From: Calothrix sp. NIES-2100
GTDB lineage: Bacteria > Cyanobacteriota > Cyanobacteriia > Cyanobacteriales > Nostocaceae
Assembly (NCBI RefSeq): GCF_002368195.1
Contig: NZ_AP018178.1
Span: 995,738-1,059,737 of the forward strand
Direction of reading: 5' to 3'
Length of the DNA: 64,000 bases
In this document: positions 19,116 through 27,211 of the stretch, in pieces
Layout of the letters: each line of letters starts with the position of its first letter
Position numbering within the stretch: position 1 is the stretch's first letter
Position numbers and translations under genes: made by a program
Notes under the pieces: model-generated
Seen by the model: the letters and a program-made list of their open reading frames with translations, nothing else
What the model was told of the DNA's origin: nothing
Databases searched by the model: none

Positions 19116-20315
19116 TTATATTTTCTCTCTCGGTGGTGTGGCGATACCACGTTTAAGTAAATTAGCCTCAAGTTCTTTGATAAATTGTAAATCTGTTTCT
19201 GGTAGGGCTTGGTTTGCAGAGGAATTCTGCTCTAAAAAAGCGAATGCTTGGCGGAATTGTTGGGGATTTGTTTTGATTGGCGAATCAAAATGACAGCTAA
19301 TAATTTGCTGAAAATCCCAATTTGCAACTTTGTCAGCCCAGTTTAGTACTGCTTTTGGTGCTTGGGGAAGAATTAGGGTTTGCAGAATTGGGGCGACAAA
19401 TGGCCGCCCATCGCCGCGCAGTGCTGCAAATGTTTGTTGCCAGTTTTCTCGCCATTGAAAGGGAAATAAACCAAAATAAGCTTTTTTTGACCGATTTGGA
19501 GCTTGGAAAATATCGCGCCACATGTCGGGTAATTCGGTGATTTCTACGGCGCTAGGACGAAAGTATATCGCAAATAAGGAAATGCGTTGCCATCCTTTGC
19601 GGCGGTTGGTGGGATTGTCTGCGATCGCATCTTGGGCATTTTCTCTAGCATGGAATAATAAAGGATAGGGATCTATTTGGGCGATCGCAGGTGGTTCTTC
19701 GGGGACAGAAAGTATGGTATCTGTAAGTAATAGAGTGTGCGATCGCTTATGAAAAATTGCCACTTCACCAAAAGAACCCCTTCCCAGGTTAATATCTAAC
19801 ACCGCATAGTCAAATTCATCAGCAAAGGGAACTTGGCTGTTATCTTCTGGGATTTCCTGGGTGCGTCTGAGGGGAAAGCCTAGCCAACTTAAAGGTAAGT
19901 TGAAGGGAAAACTCCACTGATGCGGCGCAACAAAAACCTGCGCTTGGGGAAAGCGCCTAGCGAAAGGCCCAACAAAAACTTTGTGTTCTAAACCTGAACT
20001 GGTGGGCAGGATAATGTATTTAACATCACCATATTTATCCACCAACTCATTAATTAAACGGATACATTCAGCCGTAGGGGCGACGGGTGCATAGACAAAC
20101 AAACCCCCAGCTTCTAGCTTGACTACAGTCATCCGAATGGGCACGATAGTGTAGAGAATGCCTTGCAGTTGGTCGAATGTCCAGATAGTATCCTTAACTA
20201 CTTCCGTGCGAATTGTCCGCCGTTTGCCGTAGGGGTATAGTGGTACAGCCAACCAAAACGGCCATGACCAATCTCGCGGATGTGTCTGTAGTTCTCGTGA
20301 CCCCTGTGCATTCAT
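19116..20315 (-). CDS. DUF4336 domain-containing protein
   Basis: 399 residues, a cyanobacterial and plant family of unknown function. The core has a metallo-beta-lactamase-like flavour: VKYIILPTSSGLEHKVFVGP, FVAPHQWSFPFNLPLSWLGF, FHKRSHTLLLTDTILSV and a late ISCHFDSPI. The canonical HxHxDH motif is not present, so hydrolase activity is doubtful. The N-terminus (HPRDWSWPFWLAVPLYPYGK) is the usual family opening. No signal peptide. Neighbours give no functional clue. Confidence 0.85.
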   Translation of the reverse strand: MNAQGSRELQTHPRDWSWPFWLAVPLYPYGKRRTIRTEVVKDTIWTFDQLQGILYTIVPIRMTVVKLEAGGLFVYAPVAPTAECIRLINELVDKYGDVKYIILPTSSGLEHKVFVGPFARRFPQAQVFVAPHQWSFPFNLPLSWLGFPLRRTQEIPEDNSQVPFADEFDYAVLDINLGRGSFGEVAIFHKRSHTLLLTDTILSVPEEPPAIAQIDPYPLLFHARENAQDAIADNPTNRRKGWQRISLFAIYFRPSAVEITELPDMWRDIFQAPNRSKKAYFGLFPFQWRENWQQTFAALRGDGRPFVAPILQTLILPQAPKAVLNWADKVANWDFQQIISCHFDSPIKTNPQQFRQAFAFLEQNSSANQALPETDLQFIKELEANLLKRGIATPPREKI

Positions 20316-20430
20316 AGTTGTTTTACCGTTTCATGCTTCTTTTCAATTTCTAGCACTAATAGGTTGACTGTTGACTGGAGGAGCAATTGTTTGTTGAACC
20401 GAAATATAATGTTTGCAACACGTACCTCAA

Positions 20431-20682
20431 CACGACTCTGAAGCCAATCAATACGACTCTGAAGCCAATCAACACGACTCTGAAGCCAATCAACACGACT
20501 CTGAAGCCAATCAACACGACTCTGAAGCCAATCAACACGACTCTGAAGCCAATCAACACGACTCTGAAGCTAATCAACACGACTCTGAAGTCAATCAACA
20601 CGACTCTGAAGTCAATCAATACGACTCTGAAGTCAATCAATACGACTCTGAAGCTAATCAATACGACTCTGAAGCCAATAAA
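20431..20682. repeat. Twelve 21-bp tandem repeats
   Basis: Twelve units of the type ACGACTCTGAAGCCAATCAA plus one base, with C/T variants at a few positions, then a partial thirteenth. Because 21 is a multiple of three and no unit contains a stop in several frames, both strands read as heptapeptide repeats (NTTLKPI, QHDSEAN, FRVVLIG). None is likely a protein. It lies 400 bp upstream of the CRISPR array. Confidence 0.9.
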
Positions 20683-20759
20683 TACGAGTTTTAGGTATTT
20701 TTTTGGGAATAATAGAAGTCAGTTAGTGGAAATAAACCAGACTGTATTATAAAACGTAA

Positions 20760-21080
20760 ATGAGCTGGTGAAAATTTCAGAGTACTTTGTTATACTCTTT
20801 GATAAATGCACAGAACCTTGAAAACTTAATCTGACGTTTCCCAGTGAAAGCAAAAGTATTTGTTTTGACTAAACACACGTAAATTTTTCGCGGGGGTAGA
20901 GCGATTGCTCAAACCCTGATTCTTTCGTTGACCCCCGCGAATCGCTTACTGGGTAAGGCTTTGAGATGTCTGTAAGTGGGAGTTATTGTCAGTAAACTAT
21001 GCTTATTGACAGTAAAATTAGACCCCCCGCTAAAATGGCACTTTCAAACCCAGTCATAGCAAGTGTTCTATAAGGGTAGG
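20760..21080 (+). promoter_or_regulatory. Probable CRISPR leader
   Basis: Non-coding region directly upstream of the first repeat, on the side expected from the repeat's 3' handle (ATGGAAAC). It contains a 9-bp inverted repeat, CGCGGGGGT at 20889-20897 and ACCCCCGCG at 20931-20939, and a second C-rich block (GACCCCCCGC) near 21023. These features suit a leader that carries the array promoter and integration signals; assignment rests on position. Confidence 0.6.
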
Positions 21081-21695
21081 GTTTTCAATTAATTACCCCT
21101 CACGGGGATGGAAACCTATCAACTAGGATTGAAATCAATTCACTAGAACATGAAGTTTTCAATTAATTACCCCTCACGGGGATGGAAACTTGCAAAATTG
21201 TTTAGCAACCTGTAATTGTTCATCTGGGTTTCAATTAATTACCCCTCACGGGGATGGAAACTTACGGAAGCGGTACCACCACTAGCTACAATTTTGGTTT
21301 TCAATTAATTACCCCTCACGGGGATGGAAACTTTAACAGCATATCCCATAGTATTGTCAACAACTTCAAAGTTTTCAATTAATTACCCCTCACGGGGATG
21401 GAAACTTTTCTTGCAATAACTTTATGCGTTTTTCAAGTAATTGCAGGTTTTCAATTAATTACCCCTCACGGGGATGGAAACCAAAAGTTACCCTTACTAC
21501 ACCTTTGTCAGCTTTCGCTACGGTTTTCAATTAATTACCCCTCACGGGGATGGAAACTCTGAATTAGTTGTTTTTGCAAAGAATGAATAAGCGGTTTTCA
21601 ATTAATTACCCCTCACGGGGATGGAAACGTAACAAAATCTTCCTTTTTAGAAAGATTGTCACCAGTTTTCAATTAATTACCCCTCACGGGGATGG
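21081..21695 (+). CRISPR. CRISPR array, nine 35-nt repeats and eight spacers
   Basis: Repeats start at 21081, 21155, 21227, 21297, 21371, 21447, 21523, 21594 and 21665. The unit opens GTTTTCAATTAATTACCCC and closes CACGGGGATGGAAAC; the third has one mismatch at position 2. CCCC-TCAC-GGGG gives a short hairpin, and ATGGAAAC resembles the 8-nt crRNA handle of type I and III systems. Spacers are 35-41 nt, all different. The ninth repeat stops after GATGG at 21695, where a group II intron begins. No cas genes adjoin. Direction of transcription is inferred to be rightward. Confidence 0.96.
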
Positions 21696-22465
21696 GTGTG
21701 ACTATCAGTCGCACGTTGAGAGTGAGTATCTCGATACTCCTGGTAAATGTCCAAACCAGTACCCGCCCAAAGGGGTATTGCGGGTAACTGCGATGTTTCA
21801 AAGCTAGAGGGTGAAATGCGCGACATCGACGAGTCGTAATGTCGGTCAAGTGCTAGGGTAAAACCAGAAACGGGTTAACTTTGGTGAATCCTCGATGAGG
21901 CACCGTGAAGCGGAATTATCGAAAACGACTGAAACGATAAACTGGGGTCAGCAAAGTAAAAATCTGCGGTGGTATTCCGCCCTATCCTCGGAATACAGGG
22001 ACATCAACAGCACCCCCGGTGTATAGAGGGAACCCAAGCTGGTTGTAACTCAAACGTGTGATATGAAGGAACCCCAATGGGGTCTTGTAGCTAGATAGAT
22101 GTTACGAGTAGAGAAGAGAGTAATCTCGCTTTAATCCCCCAGTGGGAGCAAGATGCCACAAAAAGCGAAAGCTGCTACACCGAAAGGTAACAGGAAAACA
22201 TAACTGGGCAGATAGGTCGAATGACCAACTTGAAAGAGTGCTAACGTGTGGCGAGTGAATCCCTTGATTTCTAAGTAACAGAAACCAAACTCATCGGGAA
22301 AAGTTAGGTGCAACTAAAAATTGTGAACGTAACCGAGAGAACTACCGACTGGAACAGCGTCAAATGGAAAAACGCTGGTTTGTCGGGGGGAAAGGGGTAG
22401 CAATATCCCTGCCCTACCCATTAAACAGCAAGTCTTGAAATCCCAGATACAAAAGGTGATGAAAA
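21696..22465 (+). mobile_element. Group II intron, 5' portion, 3' end missing
   Basis: Begins GTGTGACTATCAGTCGCACG, matching the bacterial group II 5' consensus GTGYG with the first domain I helix. Further domain-I-like words follow (CCAGTACCCGCCCAAAGGGG, AAGCTAGAGGGTG, ATAAACTGGGGTCAGCAAAG). Near 22338-22375 the frame reads ERTTDWNSVKWKNA, like the first residues of an intron-encoded reverse transcriptase, after which it is lost. No domain V helix is visible, so the element should be unable to splice. The 3' boundary is approximate. Orientation matches the CRISPR repeats. Confidence 0.8.
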
Positions 22466-22488
22466 CTTGAATTAACAATTCGTAATTC

Positions 22489-22551
22489 GTAGGGGCGGGT
22501 TTACAGGTATCCTCGCTGATTAACGGCGATCGCTAATAAACCCGCCCCTAC
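22489..22551. repeat. REP-like palindrome between intron remnant and repeat fragment
   Basis: GTAGGGGCGGGTTTA and TAAACCCGCCCCTAC are perfect 15-bp arms around a 33-nt centre that includes a HIP1-like CGGCGATCGC. The element is flanked by AATTCGTAATTCGTAG on one side and repeated AATTACGAATTACGAA on the other. It probably inserted or recombined where the intron's 3' half was lost. Confidence 0.75.
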
Positions 22552-22600
22552 CCTCGGTTTAATTACGAATTACGAACTACGAATTACGAATTACCTGAAT

Positions 22601-22622
22601 TTACCCCTCACGGGGATGGAAA
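22601..22622 (+). CRISPR. Orphan 3' fragment of the CRISPR repeat
   Basis: TTACCCCTCACGGGGATGGA followed by AA is identical to the last part of the array repeat except for its final C (here T). It stands 906 bp beyond the broken ninth repeat. It includes bases that the ninth repeat still has, so it must come from a second repeat copy, meaning the array was once longer. Confidence 0.8.
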
Positions 22623-22630
22623 TAAAAATA

Positions 22631-23422
22631 CTAATCTAAATCGGCTGCAATGCCAAAGTGATCTGATGGATAAATATTAGAGTTATCTGGTGCGGGTTCA
22701 GTGAGAATGAGTTGACAGTTACGCACCGTTAAATGATTGTTAATGAATATGTAATCAAGAGTGCCGCGCCAAGATTTAAATGTGCGATTAGTATATAAAT
22801 TAAGTAACCGCAGTGAAACTTTACGCCATAAGCTGCGGTTTGGTTTCAGCAAAGGTGTAGGACAGGTATACTCTGGTTCCTTGCCATGATAATTAGCGTA
22901 GGCTGAGGTAAATTTTTCGCGGATGAATGCAATTTCTGGAGTGTCGGGGGTGGCGTTAAAATCTCCGACGGCGATGATGGGGATTTCTGGTGATAGCTTA
23001 CCCAGCCAACCGACTAATAGCTGTATCTGCTTCATCCGTTCTGGTGTAGAGCCAGGATACCAATAATAATGGCCATTACAAAATATTAATGGGCGATCGC
23101 CTATTTTTACCTCTACATATTGAGCGAGTCTTCCTTGACTTTGTAAATCGAGTTGCGCTTGCTGAATAAAGGGATAGCGGCTGAGAATTGCAATTCCGTA
23201 CTCGGTGCCAATTTGATAAGCTCGCTCTTGATAAGCTACTAAATATACATAGGGCATTTCTAGCTGTTCGGCTAGCCAAGCACTTGTATTTTCTTGCAAA
23301 TTAACTTCTTGTAAGCCAATTAAATCTGGCTGAACTGCTTTGAGTCCTGATACTAATAGTTGTCGTCGCTGTTCCCATAAGTCCATTTCAAATAAAATGT
23401 TGATCGTGACAACTTTGACCAT
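22631..23422 (-). CDS. Endonuclease/exonuclease/phosphatase family protein
   Basis: 263 residues spanning one EEP domain. Characteristic metal and catalytic motifs are present in order: TINILFEMD near the start, LIGLQEVN (catalytic Glu) at ~35-42, VGDFNATPDTPE near residue 150, and YPSDHFGIAADL at the end (Asp-His pair). Members include DNase I-like nucleases and sphingomyelinase or inositol phosphatases, so the substrate cannot be set. No signal peptide is seen. It ends just past the orphan CRISPR repeat fragment and has no operon partner. Confidence 0.88.
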   Translation of the reverse strand: MVKVVTINILFEMDLWEQRRQLLVSGLKAVQPDLIGLQEVNLQENTSAWLAEQLEMPYVYLVAYQERAYQIGTEYGIAILSRYPFIQQAQLDLQSQGRLAQYVEVKIGDRPLIFCNGHYYWYPGSTPERMKQIQLLVGWLGKLSPEIPIIAVGDFNATPDTPEIAFIREKFTSAYANYHGKEPEYTCPTPLLKPNRSLWRKVSLRLLNLYTNRTFKSWRGTLDYIFINNHLTVRNCQLILTEPAPDNSNIYPSDHFGIAADLD

Positions 23423-23469
23423 TTTGTATCAGGCTCCTATTTGATTTGTTGTCCTCTGCTTTTGTTTAA

Positions 23470-23913
23470 TCAAAATTTAGTAACAGTTACACTAATACCA
23501 GAATCTAGTTTAGGTACTTTTAAATATTCAATTGGTTCGCTGCTTCTGGGGGGAGGGGTTTGATTATTGTTTAGCTGCTGACATTTCTCAAATGCAGCGG
23601 TGGGATTTTCGAGGAACTCTAAAGGATTCATTTTTTGACATCCTTGTTCCTGGACTACGGAAATTTTATTGTTGGTGGGGAGAAGACTATTATTAGTTGG
23701 TTGGATGATGACATTTTTCCACTTACTATCAATTGTGGCTGGTTCTGTTAATAAATTAGCGGCTTGATTGGGTGCTTCTATTATCGGTGCTGTTAGATCA
23801 ATTTGATGATATTCTACTGGTGTTGTATAGAGATTTTCTTGTTGAGCATGGGCAGTTTTGTTGCTAGCGATCGCACTGATGATAACTAAGAAGAATAAAA
23901 TTGAATATTTCAT
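23470..23913 (-). CDS. Exported hypothetical protein, 147 residues
   Basis: Unknown family. Residues 1-23 are a signal peptide (KYSILFFLVIISAIASNKTA) with a probable site AHA-QQ. The mature part is Asn/Gln/Pro-rich with two cysteines (EQGCQKMN, FEKCQQLNN) that could form a disulfide in the periplasm. The C-terminus (LKVPKLDSGISVTVTKF) may form a short beta-hairpin. Upstream lies a pair of dispersed 22-bp repeats. It is transcribed in the same direction as the EEP gene, 47 nt upstream of that gene's start, so the two may share a transcript. Confidence 0.65.
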   Translation of the reverse strand: MKYSILFFLVIISAIASNKTAHAQQENLYTTPVEYHQIDLTAPIIEAPNQAANLLTEPATIDSKWKNVIIQPTNNSLLPTNNKISVVQEQGCQKMNPLEFLENPTAAFEKCQQLNNNQTPPPRSSEPIEYLKVPKLDSGISVTVTKF

Positions 23914-24355
23914 CGTTAGGTTCTCAAGAAATAAACAAAAGATGAACCGCCAAGTCCGCCTTCGCGCAGCGTCTCGCAGAGAAGTCCGCCTTCGCGCAGC
24001 GTCTCCCCTTGGGAGAAGAAAGAGATTTAGAGAAGTTGGCGCGGTTTCACATAGAATTGGGATAACCAGTATAGTTATAGCAAAATAGCTGTGAGAATAG
24101 TATAAAATTTACCGTCGTTGCATAAATACCTGATAATTTTATGTGTTTTCCTTTGCGTATTTGCATCAGATATCGATGCAATTAATTAGTAATGCTCATT
24201 TCCTTGAAAATACATAATTTTGTCACATATTGTCAAAATTCAATACAATTACTAACTTCACATTCCGCTACAAGTCCACCATTTTTTTCCGTAATCGCGT
24301 AACCTGAAACAGTATAGATTATTTATCTCATTTTTTAAATTTATACATTAAGTGA
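23914..24355. other. Intergenic region with duplicated 22-bp dispersed repeat
   Basis: GTCCGCCTTCGCGCAGCGTC occurs twice (from ~23953 and ~23984) as part of a scattered cyanobacterial repeat that ends in CTCCCCTTGGGAGAAG. The remaining ~330 bp are AT-rich and should contain the promoter for the RNA-repair genes starting at 24356, but I cannot assign one. No RNA gene was seen. Confidence 0.6.
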
Positions 24356-25738
24356 ATGCTGCTAACGATCGCCACCACATATTCACCAGCAACGGAGTTA
24401 GGTTTTTTACTCCATAAACACCCAGACCGTTGTCAATCTTTTTCTTTGACGTTTGGACAGGCGCATGTTTTTTACCCCGAAGCGCAGCCAGAAAGGTGTA
24501 TGGCGGCGTTGCTGTTGGATGTCGATCCGGTGAAGTTAGTGCGGGGAAAGGGTGCTAGACTGGAGCAGTATGTGAGCGATCGCCCTTATGTAGCTTCTTC
24601 ATTTTTAAGTGTAGCGATCGCCCAAGTATTTAGCACTGCATTGTCCGGTCGTTGCAAAGATAGACCGGAACTAGCGCAAACGCCTATACCTCTAGTGGCG
24701 AACATCTCTGTCTTACCCTGTCGTGGTGGGGAAAGTTTTCTGCGGCTATTGTTTGAGCCTTTGGGTTATACAGTCAGTGACCAAAGTTACCCGTTAGATG
24801 AGGAATTTCCTGATTGGGGACAAAGCCAATATTTTACAGTGCAATTGCAACACACTTTACCTCTGGGCGATTTATTGAGTCATCTTTATGTATTGATTCC
24901 CGTATTAGATGACGATAAACACTACTGGGTAAATGATGATGAAATCGAAAAATTACTGCGTCATGGTGAAGGTTGGTTAACTCAACATCCAGCGCGATCG
25001 CAAATTACCAGACGTTACCTCAAACGTCAACATCGCTTAACTCGGGAAGCCTTAGCGCAGTTAGCAGAAGAAGATAATCCCGACCCCGACAGTGCAGAAG
25101 AAAGCCATGCTGAGGAAGAAGCAGCGGTTGAAAAGCCTATTAGCTTAAATCAGCAGCGCATGAATGCGGTAATTGCTGCTTTAAAACAAAGCAATGCTAA
25201 ACGAGTAATTGATTTAGGCTGCGGTCAAGGTAATCTCTTGAAAATTTTGCTACAAGATAGCTTTTTTGAGAAAATTACAGGCGTAGATGTTTCTCACAGG
25301 TCTTTAGAAATTGCCCAAGAAAGATTAGACCGCCTGCGCCTGACCCGCAATCAATGGGAACGTTTACAGCTAATTCAAAGCGCACTTACCTATCAAGATA
25401 AACGCTTTCAAGGGTATGATGCAGCTACAGTAATTGAGGTGATTGAACATTTAGATTTACCAAGATTAGGAGCCTTTGAGCGAGTTTTATTTGAATTTAC
25501 TCACCCGAAAATCATAGTAGTAACTACACCAAATATTGAATATAACGTTAAATTTGAGAAACTGCCGGCGGGGAAATTGCGACATAAAGACCATCGCTTT
25601 GAATGGACAAGGTTAGAGTTTCAAACATGGGCAAATCAAGTAGCAGAAAAATTTGCTTATGCGGTGGAATTTCAATCGGTAGGGATGGAAGATTCAGAAG
25701 TAGGTTCACCTACACAAATGGCGGTGTTTAGTTCTTAG
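24356..25738 (+). CDS. hen1: 3'-terminal RNA ribose 2'-O-methyltransferase Hen1
   Basis: 460 residues, the usual length for bacterial Hen1. The N-terminal half (~1-240) is the family-specific domain that activates the Pnkp ligase: TYSPATELGFLLHKHPDR, LDVDPVKLVRGKG, LPLGDLLSHLYVLIPVLDDDKHYWV. An acidic linker (~245-262) leads to the methyltransferase half: SAM-binding VIDLGCGQGNLLKIL, then VIEVIEHLDLPR with the metal-binding Glu/His set, and TTPNIEYN followed by HKDHRFEWTRLEFQTWA. Hen1 marks the repaired RNA's 3' end at the break with a 2'-O-methyl, which protects it from being cut again. It is the first gene of the cluster that includes Pnkp at 27212, its known partner. Confidence 0.95.
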   Translation: MLLTIATTYSPATELGFLLHKHPDRCQSFSLTFGQAHVFYPEAQPERCMAALLLDVDPVKLVRGKGARLEQYVSDRPYVASSFLSVAIAQVFSTALSGRCKDRPELAQTPIPLVANISVLPCRGGESFLRLLFEPLGYTVSDQSYPLDEEFPDWGQSQYFTVQLQHTLPLGDLLSHLYVLIPVLDDDKHYWVNDDEIEKLLRHGEGWLTQHPARSQITRRYLKRQHRLTREALAQLAEEDNPDPDSAEESHAEEEAAVEKPISLNQQRMNAVIAALKQSNAKRVIDLGCGQGNLLKILLQDSFFEKITGVDVSHRSLEIAQERLDRLRLTRNQWERLQLIQSALTYQDKRFQGYDAATVIEVIEHLDLPRLGAFERVLFEFTHPKIIVVTTPNIEYNVKFEKLPAGKLRHKDHRFEWTRLEFQTWANQVAEKFAYAVEFQSVGMEDSEVGSPTQMAVFSS

Positions 25739-25926
25739 GAAGAATAAAAGTTCACGCATTCGACGTTCGCGCAGCGTCTCGTAGATAAGTCGTTCTCGAA
25801 GAGTAGGCGCAAAGACGCAAAGGAAGTTTTAATATCATCCTATATTTAGGTAACTCAATAAACTCACAAATCTCCTACTCTCTGCGTCTCTGCGTGATAT
25901 TTTCCTAATTAAAAAACTACAGATAG

Positions 25927-26376
25927 ATGGAAGCAATTATCTTTATCGGTATCCAAGGAGTAGGTAAGTCTACTTTCTATCGCCATCATTTCTTTAATAC
26001 CCACATTCGCATTAACCTTGATATGCTCAAAACCCGTCATCGAGAGCAAATTTTTCTCCAAGCTTGTTTGGAAGCTAAACAGCCTTTTGTCGTGGATAAC
26101 ACTAATCCCACTGTTGACGAAAGAAAGCGTTATATTACTCCCGCGAAAGCCCAAGGTTTTCGAGTTGTGGGTTACTATTTTCCAGCTGTATTATCAGATT
26201 GCAAGGAACGGAATAATCAAAGACCACCTAAGCAAGTTGTTCCTTTAGTAGGATTATTAGCAACTTATAAAAAGCTAGTCTTACCTACATGGGAAGAAGG
26301 CTATGATGCAATTTATACAGTGAATTCAGAATTAAATTATTCATTTATTGTTGAGGAATGGAAGCGTGAAATTTGA
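25927..26376 (+). CDS. Small P-loop kinase, T4 polynucleotide-kinase-like
   Basis: 149 residues, essentially one AAA_33/zeta-type kinase fold. Walker A is GIQGVGKSTFYRHHF; INLDMLKTRHRE follows; VVDNTNPTVDERKRYI matches the DNTN segment of polynucleotide kinases; a basic lid region reads CKERNNQRPPKQVVP. The kinase domain of Pnkp has the equivalent DATNVQPEDRK, so the two are related. By context it may phosphorylate RNA 5'-OH ends. Its gene overlaps the next one by 11 nt (with the GTG start), implying translational coupling. Substrate specificity is inferred, not shown. Confidence 0.8.
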   Translation: MEAIIFIGIQGVGKSTFYRHHFFNTHIRINLDMLKTRHREQIFLQACLEAKQPFVVDNTNPTVDERKRYITPAKAQGFRVVGYYFPAVLSDCKERNNQRPPKQVVPLVGLLATYKKLVLPTWEEGYDAIYTVNSELNYSFIVEEWKREI

Positions 26377-27118
26377 TGAACTTGATAGCCGAATGCGGAT
26401 ATTTGAGACAGCACATGATTATTGTGTGCTACCGGGAATCTATATTGTTGCGAGATTAGATGGACGGGGCTTTACGCGACTGACAAAAGAAGTGCATCAA
26501 TTTGAAGCTCCTTTTGATATCCGCTTTCGAGATTTGATGGTGGAAACGGTAGAACATTTAATGAATTGCGGTATTGAGATTACTTATGGTTATACCCAAA
26601 GTGATGAAATCTCTCTGCTTTTTGCTTACCATGAAACTACTTTTGGGCGTAAATTAAGAAAACTCAACTCAGTGTTAGCAAGTGAAGCAAGCGCTAAATT
26701 TTCTTTAATGTTAGGTTCTTTAGGCTGCTTTGATTGTCGCATTTCCCAGCTTCCCAATTCAGCGGAGGTAGTAAATTATTTTCGTTGGCGAAATGAAGAC
26801 GCGCACAGAAACGCCCTGAATGCTCATTGCTATTGGTGTTTGCGTCGAGATGGGAAAAATGCCACGCAAGCAACCAGTATGATGAAAGGATTATCTGTGG
26901 CTGAGAAAAACGAATTGTTATTTCAACATGGCATTAATTTTAATCAGCTTCCTAATTGGCAAAAACGAGGTATAGGGATTTATTGGGAAGCATATGAAAA
27001 GCCAGGATTTAATCCCATTAAAGGCGAACTTGTCCCAGCATTACGGCGACGCATAAAACGCGATTTTGAATTACCAATGAAGGATGAATACAGTCAATTT
27101 ATCGCCGCACTAATCTAG
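26366..27118 (+). CDS. Thg1-like protein (tRNAHis guanylyltransferase family, 3'-5' polymerase)
   Basis: About 250 residues. The catalytic palm signatures are clear: ARLDGRGFTRLTKE with the first carboxylate, and GYTQSDEISLLF with the second. FRWRNEDAHRNALNAHCYW and QNRG-like QKRGIGIYW follow in the expected order. Thg1-like enzymes add nucleotides to RNA 5' ends in the 3'-to-5' direction and can rebuild 5'-truncated tRNAs. I chose GTG 26366 because GAGGAATGG lies 7-8 nt upstream and the product then begins VKFDELDSRMR; a TTG at 26348 would add six residues. Overlap with the kinase gene and 93 nt to Pnkp suggest one transcript. Bacterial members in such loci are rare. Confidence 0.9.
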   Translation: MKFDELDSRMRIFETAHDYCVLPGIYIVARLDGRGFTRLTKEVHQFEAPFDIRFRDLMVETVEHLMNCGIEITYGYTQSDEISLLFAYHETTFGRKLRKLNSVLASEASAKFSLMLGSLGCFDCRISQLPNSAEVVNYFRWRNEDAHRNALNAHCYWCLRRDGKNATQATSMMKGLSVAEKNELLFQHGINFNQLPNWQKRGIGIYWEAYEKPGFNPIKGELVPALRRRIKRDFELPMKDEYSQFIAALI

Positions 27119-27211
27119 ACTTAAAAATTACTTTTGACTTTTGCCTTTTTGGTCAACAGTTAATAATCAAAAGACAAATGACCAATGACAAATGACCAAT
27201 GACCAATAACT

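Noticed and set aside
20356..20752. Heptapeptide-repeat frames on both strands
   Set aside because: All derive from the 21-bp tandem array and have no non-repeat domain.
21568..21807. 79-codon frame across the end of the CRISPR array
   Set aside because: It consists of repeat, spacer and intron sequence.
22131..22313. 60-codon leftward frame in the intron
   Set aside because: It lies in structured intron RNA on the antisense strand and is not protein-like.
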